Origin: Gammaproteobacteria bacterium
Lineage (GTDB): Bacteria; Pseudomonadota; Gammaproteobacteria; SZUA-152
Reading direction: 5' to 3'
NCBI GenBank assembly: GCA_029882975.1
Contig: JAOUJW010000007.1
Coordinates: 1 to 64,000, forward strand
DNA: 64,000 nucleotides
Shown piece by piece: positions 1 through 10,600 of this stretch. Within the stretch, counting starts at the first letter, position 1, and the number at the start of each line of letters is the position of its first letter. The notes beneath the pieces are model-generated. The model had not been told where the DNA came from. It saw only the letters and a program-made list of their open reading frames with translations, and made no database searches. Position numbers and translations under genes: made by a program.

Positions 1-21
1 AATATTCAAATCCAAAAATCC

Positions 22-53
22 GACGGAACCTCATACGAGGTTCCCGGTTTTTT
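22..53 (+). terminator. Rho-independent terminator of a gene left of the window
   Basis: Positions 25-32 and 37-44 form a perfect 8-bp stem around a 4-nt loop, followed by a T-run at 48-53. It lies just before the first gene and points rightwards, so it should end a transcript entering from the left edge. Confidence 0.8.
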
Positions 54-68
54 ATCAAGCAGCAAACA

Positions 69-1055
69 ATGGCAACACCCAAGAAAACCCGTATTATCAC
101 AGCAACGAATCCTGTATTCAGCCAGAACCTCCACCGCTTTTTCCGGCGCCTCACAGTCACCCTTTGCCTAACACTCAGCCTGCTCCAAACCGCGCAAGCA
201 TCAAGCTTAAATGCGGTAAAAGTGCTGGATAACGTCTACGCCATCATCGGCCCCTTGGAAAATCGCACGCCGCAAAATTTGGGCAACAATGCCACCTTTG
301 GATTTATTGTCGGTAAAACAGACGTCCTGCTCATTGACCCAGGCGGCACCTACCAAGGAGCAAAAGCCGTTCATGATGCCATCAAGAAAATAACCGGCAA
401 CCCCATAAGCATTGTCATCAACACCGGAACACAAGATCATCGTTGGCTGGGCAATTCATATTTCAAGAAATTAGGCGCTAAAATTATCGCCAGCGCAGCA
501 GCGGTTGCCGACCAAAAACACCGGGCAAGAGATCAATTCATACTGTTAGGCAATCTGGTTGGAGACAAAGGCTTGGCGGGTACCGATGCCAGTTACGCCG
601 ACCAAACGTTTGAGTCCCAACTGCGCCTCCAATACAATGGCCTGGAGGTGGAAATACACGCCGCACCGGCCCACAGCCCGGGCGATAGTTTTGTATGGAT
701 CCCGTCTAAAAAACTGGTGTTCTCCGGAGATATTATCTATGTCGACAGGCTTTTGTCGTTAATGTCTTTCTCTAACCTGAAAAACTGGATACTCGCTTTT
801 CAAGCCATAGAAAAATTTAAACCGAATATTATCATTCCCGGTCACGGCAAGGTCACCGATTTGACTACCGCCAGACAACAAACGCAAGACTATCTGATGT
901 TTCTACGCGATACCGTATCAACCTTCATGGAATCCGGCGGACAAATTGAGGACGTAGGGAAACTCGACCAATCGCGATTTCGTCACCTGAGTAATTTCGA
1001 CGATTTAAAAGGGAGAAATATTCAGAAAGTTTATGAAGAATTGGAGTTTGAGTAG
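69..1055 (+). CDS. Exported metallo-beta-lactamase-fold protein with a degenerate first metal site
   Basis: This 328-residue protein has a signal peptide (hydrophobic core about residues 28-40, likely cleavage after Ala44) and an MBL fold. Recognisable motifs are the lone His202 with following Ser-Pro-Gly-Asp, the FSGD motif with Asp221, and PGHGK with His259. The hallmark HxHxDH motif reads N-T-G-T-Q-D-H at 118-124. The two zinc-1 histidines are thus replaced by Gly120 and Gln122, while the zinc-2 ligands Asp123, His124, Asp221 and His259 remain. It resembles periplasmic MBL hydrolases, but substrate and activity are unknown. The start has no strong ribosome site. It stands alone between a terminator and a convergent regulator gene. 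Confidence 0.85.
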   Translation: MATPKKTRIITATNPVFSQNLHRFFRRLTVTLCLTLSLLQTAQASSLNAVKVLDNVYAIIGPLENRTPQNLGNNATFGFIVGKTDVLLIDPGGTYQGAKAVHDAIKKITGNPISIVINTGTQDHRWLGNSYFKKLGAKIIASAAAVADQKHRARDQFILLGNLVGDKGLAGTDASYADQTFESQLRLQYNGLEVEIHAAPAHSPGDSFVWIPSKKLVFSGDIIYVDRLLSLMSFSNLKNWILAFQAIEKFKPNIIIPGHGKVTDLTTARQQTQDYLMFLRDTVSTFMESGGQIEDVGKLDQSRFRHLSNFDDLKGRNIQKVYEELEFE

Positions 1056-1072
1056 AAAACCCTAATGAAACA

Positions 1073-1099
1073 TACCGGGTCAAACCGTGTGACCCGGTA
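1073..1099. terminator. Inverted repeat between convergent genes, possible bidirectional terminator
   Basis: Perfect 10-bp arms (1073-1082 and 1090-1099) around a 7-nt loop lie between the stop codons of the MBL gene and the convergent response-regulator gene. Neither side has a good T-run, so termination is inferred from position and stem strength. Confidence 0.5.
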
Positions 1100-1107
1100 A
1101 AACCAGG

Positions 1108-1803
1108 CTAGTGTACGTTTTCCAATTTTTCCAAACGATATCCGTAATTGTATATGGAAGTTAGACGCCATCCGAATTCAGGTGCAAACTGCAGTTTCTT
1201 TCTAACCCGGCTGACATGGGTATCCACAGTACGGGTATTGATTTCAGAATTATAACCCCAGATGGTTTTCATTAACTCCTCTCGGGAAATCAATTTACCC
1301 ACATTTTTCAGCAACAACTCCGTAACTTCAAATTCCTTTTTGGTAAGAACCACTTCGTTACCGTCCATAGTGATACGGTGACTATTGGAATCCAATACGT
1401 ATTTGCCGATTTCCAATCTCTGGTCATTGTTTAACAACAGCGATTTGCGTCGAAGCTGACCGTTGATCCTGGCTAACCATTCCGCGCGATCCACAGGCTT
1501 AACCATGTAGTCATCCGCGCCATGCTCCAATGCTTTTACAACATCTTCCTTGGACTCATGTCCTGTTGCAAATATCACCGGGATATCCCAACCCAAGTGC
1601 TCGCGAACCCAAACGATAACCTCGTCTCCATTGGTATCAGGCAACTTCCAATCAAGAACCAACAAATCTGCTGAGTCGCCCTCCACGCCGGATTTAAATT
1701 CGGCACCGGTCCCATAGACCTTACTGGTATGTCCAGCATTCTCCAGCCAGATACCCATCATTGCGCTCAAACTCTCATCATCCTCTAATACGACTATATG
1801 CAC
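1108..1803 (-). CDS. OmpR-family response regulator, orphan
   Basis: A 231-residue two-domain response regulator. The receiver domain (about 1-118) has the acidic pair Asp8/Asp9, phosphoacceptor Asp51, Thr80 and Lys102. The C-terminal winged helix (about 130-228) ends with the usual OmpR-type pattern of charged recognition helix and RxxGYRL-like wing. I chose the GTG at 1803 because an AGGGG lies six bases upstream; a start seven codons earlier lacks a site. No histidine kinase is adjacent. The nearest are the PAS kinases at 4187 and 7614, which are on the other strand and not co-transcribed, so its partner is unknown. Confidence 0.9.
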   Translation of the reverse strand: MHIVVLEDDESLSAMMGIWLENAGHTSKVYGTGAEFKSGVEGDSADLLVLDWKLPDTNGDEVIVWVREHLGWDIPVIFATGHESKEDVVKALEHGADDYMVKPVDRAEWLARINGQLRRKSLLLNNDQRLEIGKYVLDSNSHRITMDGNEVVLTKKEFEVTELLLKNVGKLISREELMKTIWGYNSEINTRTVDTHVSRVRKKLQFAPEFGWRLTSIYNYGYRLEKLENVH

Positions 1804-2167
1804 GATTGTCCCCTTTTCTTCCACTAAATCCGGTAACTAAACGTAAATTGTTATTCGCGTCATAACCCAATTGTGACAAACGCGGAATAAACTGTCTCTT
1901 GATTGTTATACAGCAAAATTTAAGCCGTACTAATCGCCAATACTGTGAATTATTATGACACAGTCAACATTGGTGAAAATGTTAAATTATAAGACACACT
2001 TGCGATTGTTTGGCTACTGCTAATTATAGAAAAGTATTTTACAGTTAACAAAAAAGCCAAGAATTTTATTTCAATAACCCTGACAATACTCCTGAAAATT
2101 GAGATATTCTCAACTTTTTCCACATATTCTGTTTAGTAATTAAAATCAGCCTGCGGACAGCTGAGCG
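1804..2167. other. AT-rich intergenic region, no gene seen
   Basis: About 360 bases upstream of the response-regulator gene and downstream of the rhomboid gene. I see no credible ORF or RNA gene. The only feature is a short palindrome with 6-bp arms (2099-2104 and 2108-2113). The promoter of the regulator must lie here, but no strong consensus is visible. Confidence 0.5.
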
Positions 2168-2848
2168 CTAGTGTTTCGGGGTAAACAAACGGTGGGATGA
2201 ATCCTTAAAGAACGGGATCAAAATCATTCCGGCCACGAACCCTCCTATATGCGCCCCCCAAGCCACGCCCGAGTCCGGGCTGCCATTGGCCAATACGGAA
2301 TTGAAAATTTGCAACACAAACCAAAAAGCCAACACTATCCCTGCGGGTAATCGTAAAGTAATAATGATGACAATGGGCACGGCCACCAGGACTCGCGCGT
2401 GCGGGTACAACAACAGATAAGCGCCCAATACCCCGGATATGGCGCCGCTGGCCCCCACCATGGGAACAGTGGACCCCGTATCACCAACCATATGCGCCAG
2501 TAACGCAATCAATCCGCAGGTGATATAAAAAACCAAAAACTTCGTGTGCCCCATGGAATCTTCAACGTTGTTGCCAAAAATCCATAAATACAGCATATTT
2601 CCAATCAAATGCATCCAACCGCCATGCATGAACATGGACGTTACCACGGTCATCCAGGATGGAACCAAATAGAACTCCGGTGCCAGCTGTTTTTCACCGG
2701 TAATCACTGCGGGGATCGCGCCGAGTGAAAGCACCGATGTTTGCAATTGCCCCATAGTCGCCAGCCAAACGAGGATACAGATCACTATGAGAACTATAGT
2801 GACAATGGGTTTTATTGTGGTTGGATTATCATCGTGAAGTGGAAACAT
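2168..2848 (-). CDS. Rhomboid family intramembrane serine protease
   Basis: A 226-residue polytopic membrane protein of the rhomboid family. The rhomboid hallmarks are the loop with GGWMHLIGN (about 76-84), the GASG motif with catalytic Ser134 at the start of a helix, and the AHIGG motif with His200 as second dyad residue. Small-residue GxxxG-like spacing in the last helix (GGFVAG) is also typical. It should cleave transmembrane substrates within the inner membrane; the substrate is unknown. Its neighbours do not suggest a pathway. The ATG start has only a weak purine-rich upstream stretch. Confidence 0.93.
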   Translation of the reverse strand: MFPLHDDNPTTIKPIVTIVLIVICILVWLATMGQLQTSVLSLGAIPAVITGEKQLAPEFYLVPSWMTVVTSMFMHGGWMHLIGNMLYLWIFGNNVEDSMGHTKFLVFYITCGLIALLAHMVGDTGSTVPMVGASGAISGVLGAYLLLYPHARVLVAVPIVIIITLRLPAGIVLAFWFVLQIFNSVLANGSPDSGVAWGAHIGGFVAGMILIPFFKDSSHRLFTPKH

Positions 2849-2979
2849 ATTTTTTCTTTAGACTTCATTGTTATCGTTCTACTGCAAGTGTGCAGGTTTT
2901 TCCGACAAAAGTCGAATAATGCCATATTATTTTAATGGTTAATATAACGCATTGCCATCACTGAATAAAATGTTGCATC

Positions 2980-4089
2980 ATGGGGCCTATGACCGCAGCC
3001 CCTGCTGACAAAGCTTACCTCCTGAGCGAACTACTGAAACAAGTCTCCCGCAGCTTCTATCTCACTTTGCGCGCACTACCCATCGGCCTGCGAGAGCCTG
3101 TCTCCGTCGCTTACCTGTTGGCCCGCGCCGCGGATACCGTGGCTGACACTGATTTACTACCCCACCACAAGCGCCTGCGCTACATCGAGCGAATTCAACA
3201 AGGCCTGGACCAACCTAAGGATCCGGAATTCTCCAATTCATTGCAGGAGCTAATTAGGGATACGACCGCAGCAGACACGGATCAATCACCGCACAATAAT
3301 GGCAACTCTGAGGGAGAAACCCAGCTACTGGCCCACCTACAGCAGGTGTACACGCTGTTTGACTCCCTACCGGAGGCAGACCGACAAAAAGTCGCCACCG
3401 TGGTACAAACCCTTACCTCAGGAATGGTTTTAGACTTAAATACATTCCAAATCCAAGCACATAACATCAGCTGCTTACAGACCGCTAAAGACCTGGATCG
3501 ATATACCTATCTGGTTGCTGGCTGCGTGGGCGATTTCTGGACCCGGATCTCCATAGCCCACTATTCCGCACTCAACCGGTGGTCGGAACAACACTACGTT
3601 CGTCTGGGAGTTAACTACGGCAAAGCCTTGCAACTCACCAATATATTGCGAGACGTCCCGGAGGATTTGCGTTTAGGTCGCTGTTATTTGCCGCAAGACC
3701 AACTAAACACCTACGGCCTGAGTTCGCAACAACTTTTACATACGGAAAATTCAAATTCGGCACAACCTCTTTTGCGGCACTGGTTGAGCATCGCCCTATC
3801 CTGGTACCGCGATGGCCAAACCTACTGCCTGGATATACCCAAATCCTGTTTTCGCCTGCGTCTGGCCTCCGTCTTACCCCTATCCATAGGTCTGGCCACC
3901 TTGGAAAAACTGGCGCTCAAACAAAACTGGTTGGACTCCACAAGCCCCGTAAAGGTATCGCGTAGGTGGGTTTATATGTTGTTACTATTTGCTCCGTTCT
4001 TGGTGAGCTCAAACCGCCTGTTACACTGGTGGTTTACGCTGCTATACCAAAAAGCCGACGCTGCTTGCCGCTGTAAATCAGAAACTTAA
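2980..4089 (+). CDS. Squalene/phytoene synthase family protein (likely squalene synthase)
   Basis: A 369-residue trans-isoprenyl diphosphate synthase that condenses two prenyl diphosphates head to head. The substrate-binding aspartate motif ARAADTVAD occurs near residue 45-53. The second motif, LTNILRDVPEDLRLGR followed by CYLP, lies near 218-238. The N-terminal SRSFYLTLRALP segment is typical of squalene synthases. A hydrophobic C-terminal stretch (about 330-352) could anchor it in the membrane, as in farnesyl-diphosphate farnesyltransferases. A second in-frame ATG lies three codons in. No hopanoid or carotenoid genes are in view, so squalene rather than phytoene as product is inferred from motif style only. 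Confidence 0.88.
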   Translation: MGPMTAAPADKAYLLSELLKQVSRSFYLTLRALPIGLREPVSVAYLLARAADTVADTDLLPHHKRLRYIERIQQGLDQPKDPEFSNSLQELIRDTTAADTDQSPHNNGNSEGETQLLAHLQQVYTLFDSLPEADRQKVATVVQTLTSGMVLDLNTFQIQAHNISCLQTAKDLDRYTYLVAGCVGDFWTRISIAHYSALNRWSEQHYVRLGVNYGKALQLTNILRDVPEDLRLGRCYLPQDQLNTYGLSSQQLLHTENSNSAQPLLRHWLSIALSWYRDGQTYCLDIPKSCFRLRLASVLPLSIGLATLEKLALKQNWLDSTSPVKVSRRWVYMLLLFAPFLVSSNRLLHWWFTLLYQKADAACRCKSET

Positions 4090-4186
4090 ACCAATACTTA
4101 AGCAATATGGAATCGTACAAACGCATACCCTTTAAACCGGAAGGGGTGTCGGCTATCATACGAGCCTAGCGAAAGAGGTTATAGAG

Positions 4187-5962
4187 ATGCACACGGGAGA
4201 AAAGCTAAAATTGCCATCCGACAAATGGCTGTTGGTCGCACAATTTGCCATTATAATTGGCTTGTTCGGCTATACCCGCTCCCATGTGATTAATGAGGTA
4301 GTGACCCTAGGGCTTGGGCTGCTTTGGGTGGGCACGGGTATTTTATTACTGCGGCGATTACGTGAGTCAGACCACAATTCCTTACCCGCCTCCACGATTT
4401 CCCATGAAACCTTACTGCAAAACATTGTAGATCAATCTCCGGTTTTTATTTACACCGTCGACGCTGATGGACGTTATGTCCTGGTCAACGATAAATTTCA
4501 ACATTGGGCCGGCAGCGGCGACCGGGAACTAACCGGGAAAGAGCACCGGGAAATTTTTTCTCAACCTATCGCAACGGAATTTGAAAACATTGATCGTGAC
4601 GTTTTACGATCCTGCGAACCTCTGGAAACCGAACATACCTTCGCCCATAATGGTCGAGAAACCACCTTACTCGGCAGTCGTTTTTGCATCATCGATGAGA
4701 ACGGCAACGCCAGTGGTGTCTGTTTTATTGCCACCGACATCAGCGTCAGAAAAATGACGGAAACACGATTACAGGAAAGCGAGCAAAATTTTCGTTTGCT
4801 CACCGAAAACGCCAATGACGGTATTCTGGTGAATTTGAATGGCCGGCATGTGTTTGCCAACAAACGCATTATCGAAATGCTTGAATACGACAGCATCGAA
4901 GATTTTATAGGCACGGGCATCAAAGATGTGGTCCCGCCACGTTTGTATCAAGAAATTGCAACCCGAGCCAAGAACCGGATTTACCATCACCAGCAACCCG
5001 ATCACTATGAGACCGCATTTATTACCAAGAAAGGAAAGGAAATCCCCTTCGACATGACCGTAGCTGTCACCAGTTGGCAAGGACAGCCGGCCGGTTTCGC
5101 CATACTACGAGACATTAGGGAACGGAAGAAAAACGAAGAGGAAATCCGACGGCATAAAGAACATTTGGAGGACCTGGTATCCGAACGCACCGCACGTCTA
5201 CAAGCTGCCAACAAGGAACTGGAGGCATTCAGTTATTCCGTATCCCATGACTTACGTTCCCCGCTGCGTAGCATAGACGGCTTTAGCCAAATTCTCCTGG
5301 AAGACTATAGTGACTCATTGGACGACAATGGTAAGGATTGTTTAAACCGTATTCGCGGTGGCGCCCAACGCATGTCGCGTCTTATTGACGATATTTTGTC
5401 ACTATCACGCCTGTCCAGTGAAAAACTTCATATCCGCAGCGTGGATCTGTCCGCACTGGCCTCCAGTGTCATTAATGAACTCAAACAAAACTATCCGGAC
5501 AAACCCTTCCATGCAGTTGTTTCACCAGGAATTCCAGCACAGGGAGATCCGAGACTGCTGCACATTGTGCTGCAAAACCTGATCGATAATGCCTTCAAAT
5601 ACAGTAGTGATAAGCAACAACCCTATATCGAATTCGGTTGTCACCATAACAATGATGAACGTCAGTACTACGTACGCGACAACGGAATTGGATTCGACAT
5701 GCGTTATGTGAAGAAATTATTCTCTGCATTTGAAAGACTTCACAATTCAAAGGAATACCCCGGTTCCGGGATCGGCCTGGCCTCTGTTGCCCGAATCGTA
5801 CATCGCCACGGCGGTAAGGTATGGGCCCAAGCGGAACCCAACTGCGGTGCCACTTTCTATTTCACCACGGCACCGGCTTCTGCCCCGGACCTGGTTGCTA
5901 CAGAATCTGTAGATACAGAATCTGTAGTCTCAGAACAGAGCGTAGATTCCACGGTGCATTAG
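4187..5962 (+). CDS. Membrane-anchored PAS sensor histidine kinase
   Basis: A 591-residue kinase. Two hydrophobic segments near 15-32 and 36-54 anchor the N-terminus. Two PAS domains follow (about 80-190 and 198-318), each ending in a PAC-like DI-S/R-x-R/K-K segment. After a coiled linker come HisKA with phospho-accepting His354 in SVSHDLRSPLRS and HATPase_c (about 455-570) with N, G1 (DNGIGF) and G2 (GSGIGLA) boxes. The kinase core is very close to that of the gene at 7614, so the two are paralogues. GAGG eight bases upstream supports the start. The last 20 residues are a repetitive acidic/serine tail from a 15-nt duplication. No cognate regulator is adjacent. Confidence 0.93.
   Translation: MHTGEKLKLPSDKWLLVAQFAIIIGLFGYTRSHVINEVVTLGLGLLWVGTGILLLRRLRESDHNSLPASTISHETLLQNIVDQSPVFIYTVDADGRYVLVNDKFQHWAGSGDRELTGKEHREIFSQPIATEFENIDRDVLRSCEPLETEHTFAHNGRETTLLGSRFCIIDENGNASGVCFIATDISVRKMTETRLQESEQNFRLLTENANDGILVNLNGRHVFANKRIIEMLEYDSIEDFIGTGIKDVVPPRLYQEIATRAKNRIYHHQQPDHYETAFITKKGKEIPFDMTVAVTSWQGQPAGFAILRDIRERKKNEEEIRRHKEHLEDLVSERTARLQAANKELEAFSYSVSHDLRSPLRSIDGFSQILLEDYSDSLDDNGKDCLNRIRGGAQRMSRLIDDILSLSRLSSEKLHIRSVDLSALASSVINELKQNYPDKPFHAVVSPGIPAQGDPRLLHIVLQNLIDNAFKYSSDKQQPYIEFGCHHNNDERQYYVRDNGIGFDMRYVKKLFSAFERLHNSKEYPGSGIGLASVARIVHRHGGKVWAQAEPNCGATFYFTTAPASAPDLVATESVDTESVVSEQSVDSTVH
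5899..5928 (+). repeat. 15-nt tandem duplication of a palindromic unit
   Basis: Two consecutive 15-nt units (5899-5913 and 5914-5928) differ only in the last base. Each contains the 13-nt palindrome TACAGA-A-TCTGTA. The repeat is in frame and encodes part of the C-terminal tail of the PAS kinase, 32 bases before its stop. Confidence 0.8.
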
Positions 5963-5968
5963 TGAAGG

Positions 5969-7387
5969 TCACAAAACCGGCGCCATCAGCCGTGCCGCTT
6001 TGGATAAAAATTTAATCAGCGAACTTCGACGTTCCCAATCCTGCTCCTGTTGCAATCGACAATGCTTCAGGTCATCTTGAATCATGTTTTCCACCCGGAT
6101 TGCAAAGTCTTCTTCAACAACAACAACGTTCAATTCAAAGTTTAAACGAAAAGAACGATTATCCAAATTCGCCGTTCCCACCACCGCCATTTCCTGGTCC
6201 ACCAATAAGACTTTTTGATGTAAAAAACCCTTGTGGTATCGATAGAACTCAACCCCCGAACGCATAAGTTCCTCCATGTAACTCATGGCGGCAAGATCAA
6301 CCAGTGGATTATCGGACTTTTCAGGTAACATTATACGCACGTCCACACCCCGCAAGGCGGCGACCTGCAAGGCACCTGTGACTTGTTGGTCCGGGACAAA
6401 ATACGGACTAATAATCCATAAAGTTTTACGTGCACAGTTAATCACATGTACAAAAAACAACCCGCAAGTATCCAACAGATCTGCGGGTCCGGTAGGCATA
6501 ATCAAAGCCCGATGATGTTGTCGAGTGGATTCCGCCTGCCAGTTGAACTCAGGTACCGACCCATCGGCCCAATACCAATCTTCCAAAAAGGCCAGTTGCA
6601 CGCATTGCACGGAAGGACCTTGCAGCATAACCTCCGTATCCCGCCACTGCCCCAGAGTTTTGGATTGTCCCAGGTACTCATCACCTAGATTAAAACCGCC
6701 CACAAATGCGACTTTTCCATCCACAATGACCACTTTGCGATGATTTCGGAAATTGATCTGAAACCGCTTACTGGGTCCTTTCAAGGTTTTGAAGGGACGA
6801 ATTTGCACACCGTGCTGTGTCAGTTGCGACACAAATGCAGAAGATAATCCGTAACTGCCCACGCCATCGAATAAAAAATAAATACGCACACCCGCAGCCG
6901 CTTTGCTGATGAGCTTTTGTTTTAAACGCTCTCCCAGTTTGCCGTCCTGAACAATATAAAACTGCAACACGATGTAATCCTTAGCTTTATCCATAGCTGC
7001 GAAAATAGCATTAAAGGATTGCTCACCGTCGATCAGTAATTCAACCGAGTTCATGGTGGTGAAAGGCATGGATGCGAGTTTTTCCAATACCTGATATTTG
7101 GCGCTTCGGTCCGGTAATGTTGCCTTTCTATTTAAATACTTGAGGGAAAGATCTGCTGCAATTTGATTGATTTTAAGATCGCCGGCGCGACGTGAATACA
7201 CATAACCGTAGAACTTCCTTTGCCCAAAAATCCAATACAATGGCAAAGAAATAATGGGTAAGGTCACCAAAGATACAGCCCAGGCAATAGCCCCTTGGGC
7301 CGTACGTGCTGTCATGATGGCGTTGACGCTGTACCCCAGCCCCAACAGCCAGACGACCACCAACACAGTTGCAAAAAGACTGTTCAT
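5969..7387 (-). CDS. cls: Cardiolipin synthase
   Basis: A 472-residue phospholipase-D superfamily enzyme that makes cardiolipin from phosphatidylglycerol at the inner membrane. Two N-terminal transmembrane helices (about 4-22 and 34-54) end in the WIFG segment usual for bacterial cardiolipin synthases. Two HxKxxxxD motifs are intact: His216/Lys218/Asp223 and His390/Lys392/Asp397. The stop lies six bases from the stop of the convergent kinase gene. The upstream region to 7613 is shared with the divergent kinase at 7614. Length and motif spacing match the ClsA family. Confidence 0.95.
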   Translation of the reverse strand: MNSLFATVLVVVWLLGLGYSVNAIMTARTAQGAIAWAVSLVTLPIISLPLYWIFGQRKFYGYVYSRRAGDLKINQIAADLSLKYLNRKATLPDRSAKYQVLEKLASMPFTTMNSVELLIDGEQSFNAIFAAMDKAKDYIVLQFYIVQDGKLGERLKQKLISKAAAGVRIYFLFDGVGSYGLSSAFVSQLTQHGVQIRPFKTLKGPSKRFQINFRNHRKVVIVDGKVAFVGGFNLGDEYLGQSKTLGQWRDTEVMLQGPSVQCVQLAFLEDWYWADGSVPEFNWQAESTRQHHRALIMPTGPADLLDTCGLFFVHVINCARKTLWIISPYFVPDQQVTGALQVAALRGVDVRIMLPEKSDNPLVDLAAMSYMEELMRSGVEFYRYHKGFLHQKVLLVDQEMAVVGTANLDNRSFRLNFELNVVVVEEDFAIRVENMIQDDLKHCRLQQEQDWERRSSLIKFLSKAARLMAPVL

Positions 7388-7507
7388 AGAAAACTAATAA
7401 ATAGACCAAGCCGATTGATTATATGATGTTTTTCCTGGCGGTACTAACTTCCTGCATACAGAATAGCTGATTTCATCCAAAATTTTTTTCACCTAATAAG
7501 AGCCGTT

Positions 7508-7542
7508 TATAATAGCGTAGCAATTCCAAAATAGCGCGCTAT
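7508..7542 (+). promoter_or_regulatory. Candidate -10 box and palindrome upstream of the large sensor kinase
   Basis: A perfect TATAAT lies at 7508-7513, with only T-rich sequence where a -35 box would be. A perfect 12-bp palindrome (ATAGCGCGCTAT) follows at 7531-7542, 71 bases before the kinase start. Together they could be a promoter with a downstream operator. This is a sequence-pattern guess. Confidence 0.35.
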
Positions 7543-7613
7543 GCATTTTTGTAATATAGTTAGTCAAGACGTCTATGCAGTCAGCGTATACCGCCATGCT
7601 CCGGTAAATCGAC

Positions 7614-10600
7614 ATGAGCGCAGCTGAGCAGGAGAAACATAAAGTTCAAGGATGTGGAACGGCGTCCTCACTGTTATCACCGTTTGTTCTTCGTAATCAT
7701 CCACCTGACCGACAATATCATATGGGCACGATAACGAAAGCACCCGGAAAAAAGAAAACGCGACGAGGAATTGAGCAGGACGGTAATTTGAATTCTTCTG
7801 AAAACTATTTCCGGGCCATCTTCAATGCGTCCAATGATGCCATTTTGGTCCACGAAAGTGAAACCGGTGCCGTTTTGGACTGTAACGCACGTTTTAGCGA
7901 AATGTTTGGTTACAGCGGCGAAAACCTGGAACAACTCTCATTACGCAAACTGTGCAGCAACCCTCCCTATACTGAAGAGCAGCTACTGCAAAAAATCTTG
8001 CTGGCATTTCAATACGGAGCCCAGATATTCGAGTGGTGCTCCAAAACCCAATCCGGCAAAGTCCTCTGGGTTGAAATCAATCTCAAACGTGCAAAACTCG
8101 ACGGTGAAGATCGTATCCTGGCATTTATTCAGGACATCAGCGACAGGAAGCTGATAGACCGATCATTGCGCGAATCCGAAAAAAAATGGCGTTCATTGGC
8201 GGAAAATGTCCCGGACACCATCACTATGCTGGACCGTACAGGCACCATTACATTTACTAACCGGGAACCCGACGGTAACCATGGTGCCATAGGCAGCAGT
8301 ATCTTTTCCCAATACGACGAGCACTTCCACGCCCCCATTCAACGGGCAATAGACCATACATTTGAGGGTTCCACAAGCTCATTCGAGGCAGATCTCACCC
8401 ATACTGATCAAACCCGCAGCCATGTTTTACGCTTTACACCCGTTCGGGAAGCCCAAGGCATCACTGCCGCCTTGTTGGTGGGGACCGATATTACAGAACA
8501 AAAAACAGCTAAAAGTAAATTATTGCTGTCGCAATCGGATTTGGAACAAAAAAACCGCTCCCTGGCAACAATTATCGACATCGCCGACCATGTATACCGT
8601 TGTCTGGACACACAAACAGTTGCCAAAGAAGCCGTGGAAGCCATTTGTGACTACAAGTTTTGCTCTTCCATCGCGTTCTTTATTGTGGACGAACTATCGG
8701 AATCCATGGAATTGATATTCTCCAAAGGCATGGGAGAGTTTAACTACAAACCCGGACACCACTTACCCTTACAAGGCAGTATCAGCGGTATTACAGCGAT
8801 TAATAAAACCATCACCAATATTAGAGATCTGAGCGCTGAAACACGGTTGGACCAGGAGATCAAAAATCATTTGAGCGCGGCCGGATTTCAATCCTGTTAT
8901 TCGGTTCCCCTGTTGTTTCAGTCCCATATCATTGGCACTATGACCTTGTTGTTCAAAAACAAACAAAGCATTACCGAGCAGGAAAATGTCACCCTGACCC
9001 ACATTGGCAAGACCGTCGGTCTGGCTTTGGCCAATGCTCGTTACGTTAACCAGATACAACTGGAGATACGCGAACGCCAATACGCCGAAGAATCCTTACG
9101 CAATATCGCCGTTGGCATATCATCAGCCACAGGGGACGCTTTCTTTCGTGGCATCGTCGCCAATATTGTGAAAACTTTTGACATAGAATACGCCTTCATC
9201 GGCAAGCTCAAGAATGATATGGACGTGGTAAGCATCGCCGCCTATTCCAAAAGCGGGGTACTTCCCAATTTTGAATACCAGTTACCCGGCACACCTTGCG
9301 CACAAGTAATGGAAGGAGAGCTCTGTGCATACCATTCCGGAGTTCAGCAACTGTTTCCGCAAGATCTGATCCTGCAACAATGGGGAGTAGATAGCTACGT
9401 AGGCATTCCCCTGAGTGATTCCAGCGGAGCCTTATTTGGCATATTTGTGCTCATGGACACCAAGCCCTTGCAGCATGTGGAATTATTGGGTTCAATCTTA
9501 CGCATCGTCGCTAATCGTGCCGGCTCTGAAATCGAGCGGCTTAAAGCCGAACAGGCCTTAGTATTCAGCGAAGAACATTTGCGTCTGGCATTGAAAGCAT
9601 CAAACGTAGGCACCTGGGAATGGCAAGCGGCCAGTGACACCATGAAGTGGTCCGGTAACTCTGCGGCATTGTTTGGTGTATCCAGCTTTGACTCTCTAAA
9701 ATCCTTCGAGGAATATGCGGCACACATCCATGAGGATGATGTACCGGACGTACGCCGAGCCTTTGAAAAATCTTTAAACCTGGGCACCACATTCTCGGTA
9801 CAACACCGCTTGAAGTCTTCACAAGCTCGACATCGCTGGCTGGCCGGCCAGGGTGAAGTTTATTTCCATGACGATGGTTCACCCAGTCATATGCGAGGCA
9901 CAGTATCGGATATTACCGAACGCAAACAATTTGAGGTGGAGTTGCAAGAGTCCAGAAATATGCTGCAACTGGTTTTGGACACCATTCCTACGAGGGTATA
10001 TTGGAAAGACCAAAGTTCGCGTTACCTGGGTTGTAATAAAATTTTTGCTTTGGATACCGGCCTGAAATCGGCAGAGGATATCTTTGGCAAAAACGATTAC
10101 GACCTGGTCTCTAAAAATGTAGCCAAAAATCTGCAAAAAGAAGATCAGGATGTGATGCAATCCAAACAACCCCGACTGAACGTGGAACATTCCATAAACA
10201 ATAGGGGCAAAACCATTTGGTTGGACACCAGCAAAATCCCTCTCACGGATATAGACGGCAATATTATTGGGGTATTGGGCACCTATAATGATATCACCGA
10301 GCACAAACAGGCGATCGAAGCAAAAAACCAGTCACAACAAAAACTGCAATTACATGTCGCACAAACGCCGTTGGCCGTAATCGAGTGGGATACAAACTTT
10401 AGAGTGCTGGATTGGAATCCGGCTGCTGAAAAAATCTTTGGCTATAACAAACAAGAAGCTGTCGGTCGGCACGCAAACAGTCTGATTCTGGATGCGGCCA
10501 CTATTCCTGCCATTGACGCGGTCTGGCAGGATTTGCTGTCCAGTAGAGGCGGAGAACGCAGCACTAACCGCAATATCACCAAATCCGGTGCTTACATTAC

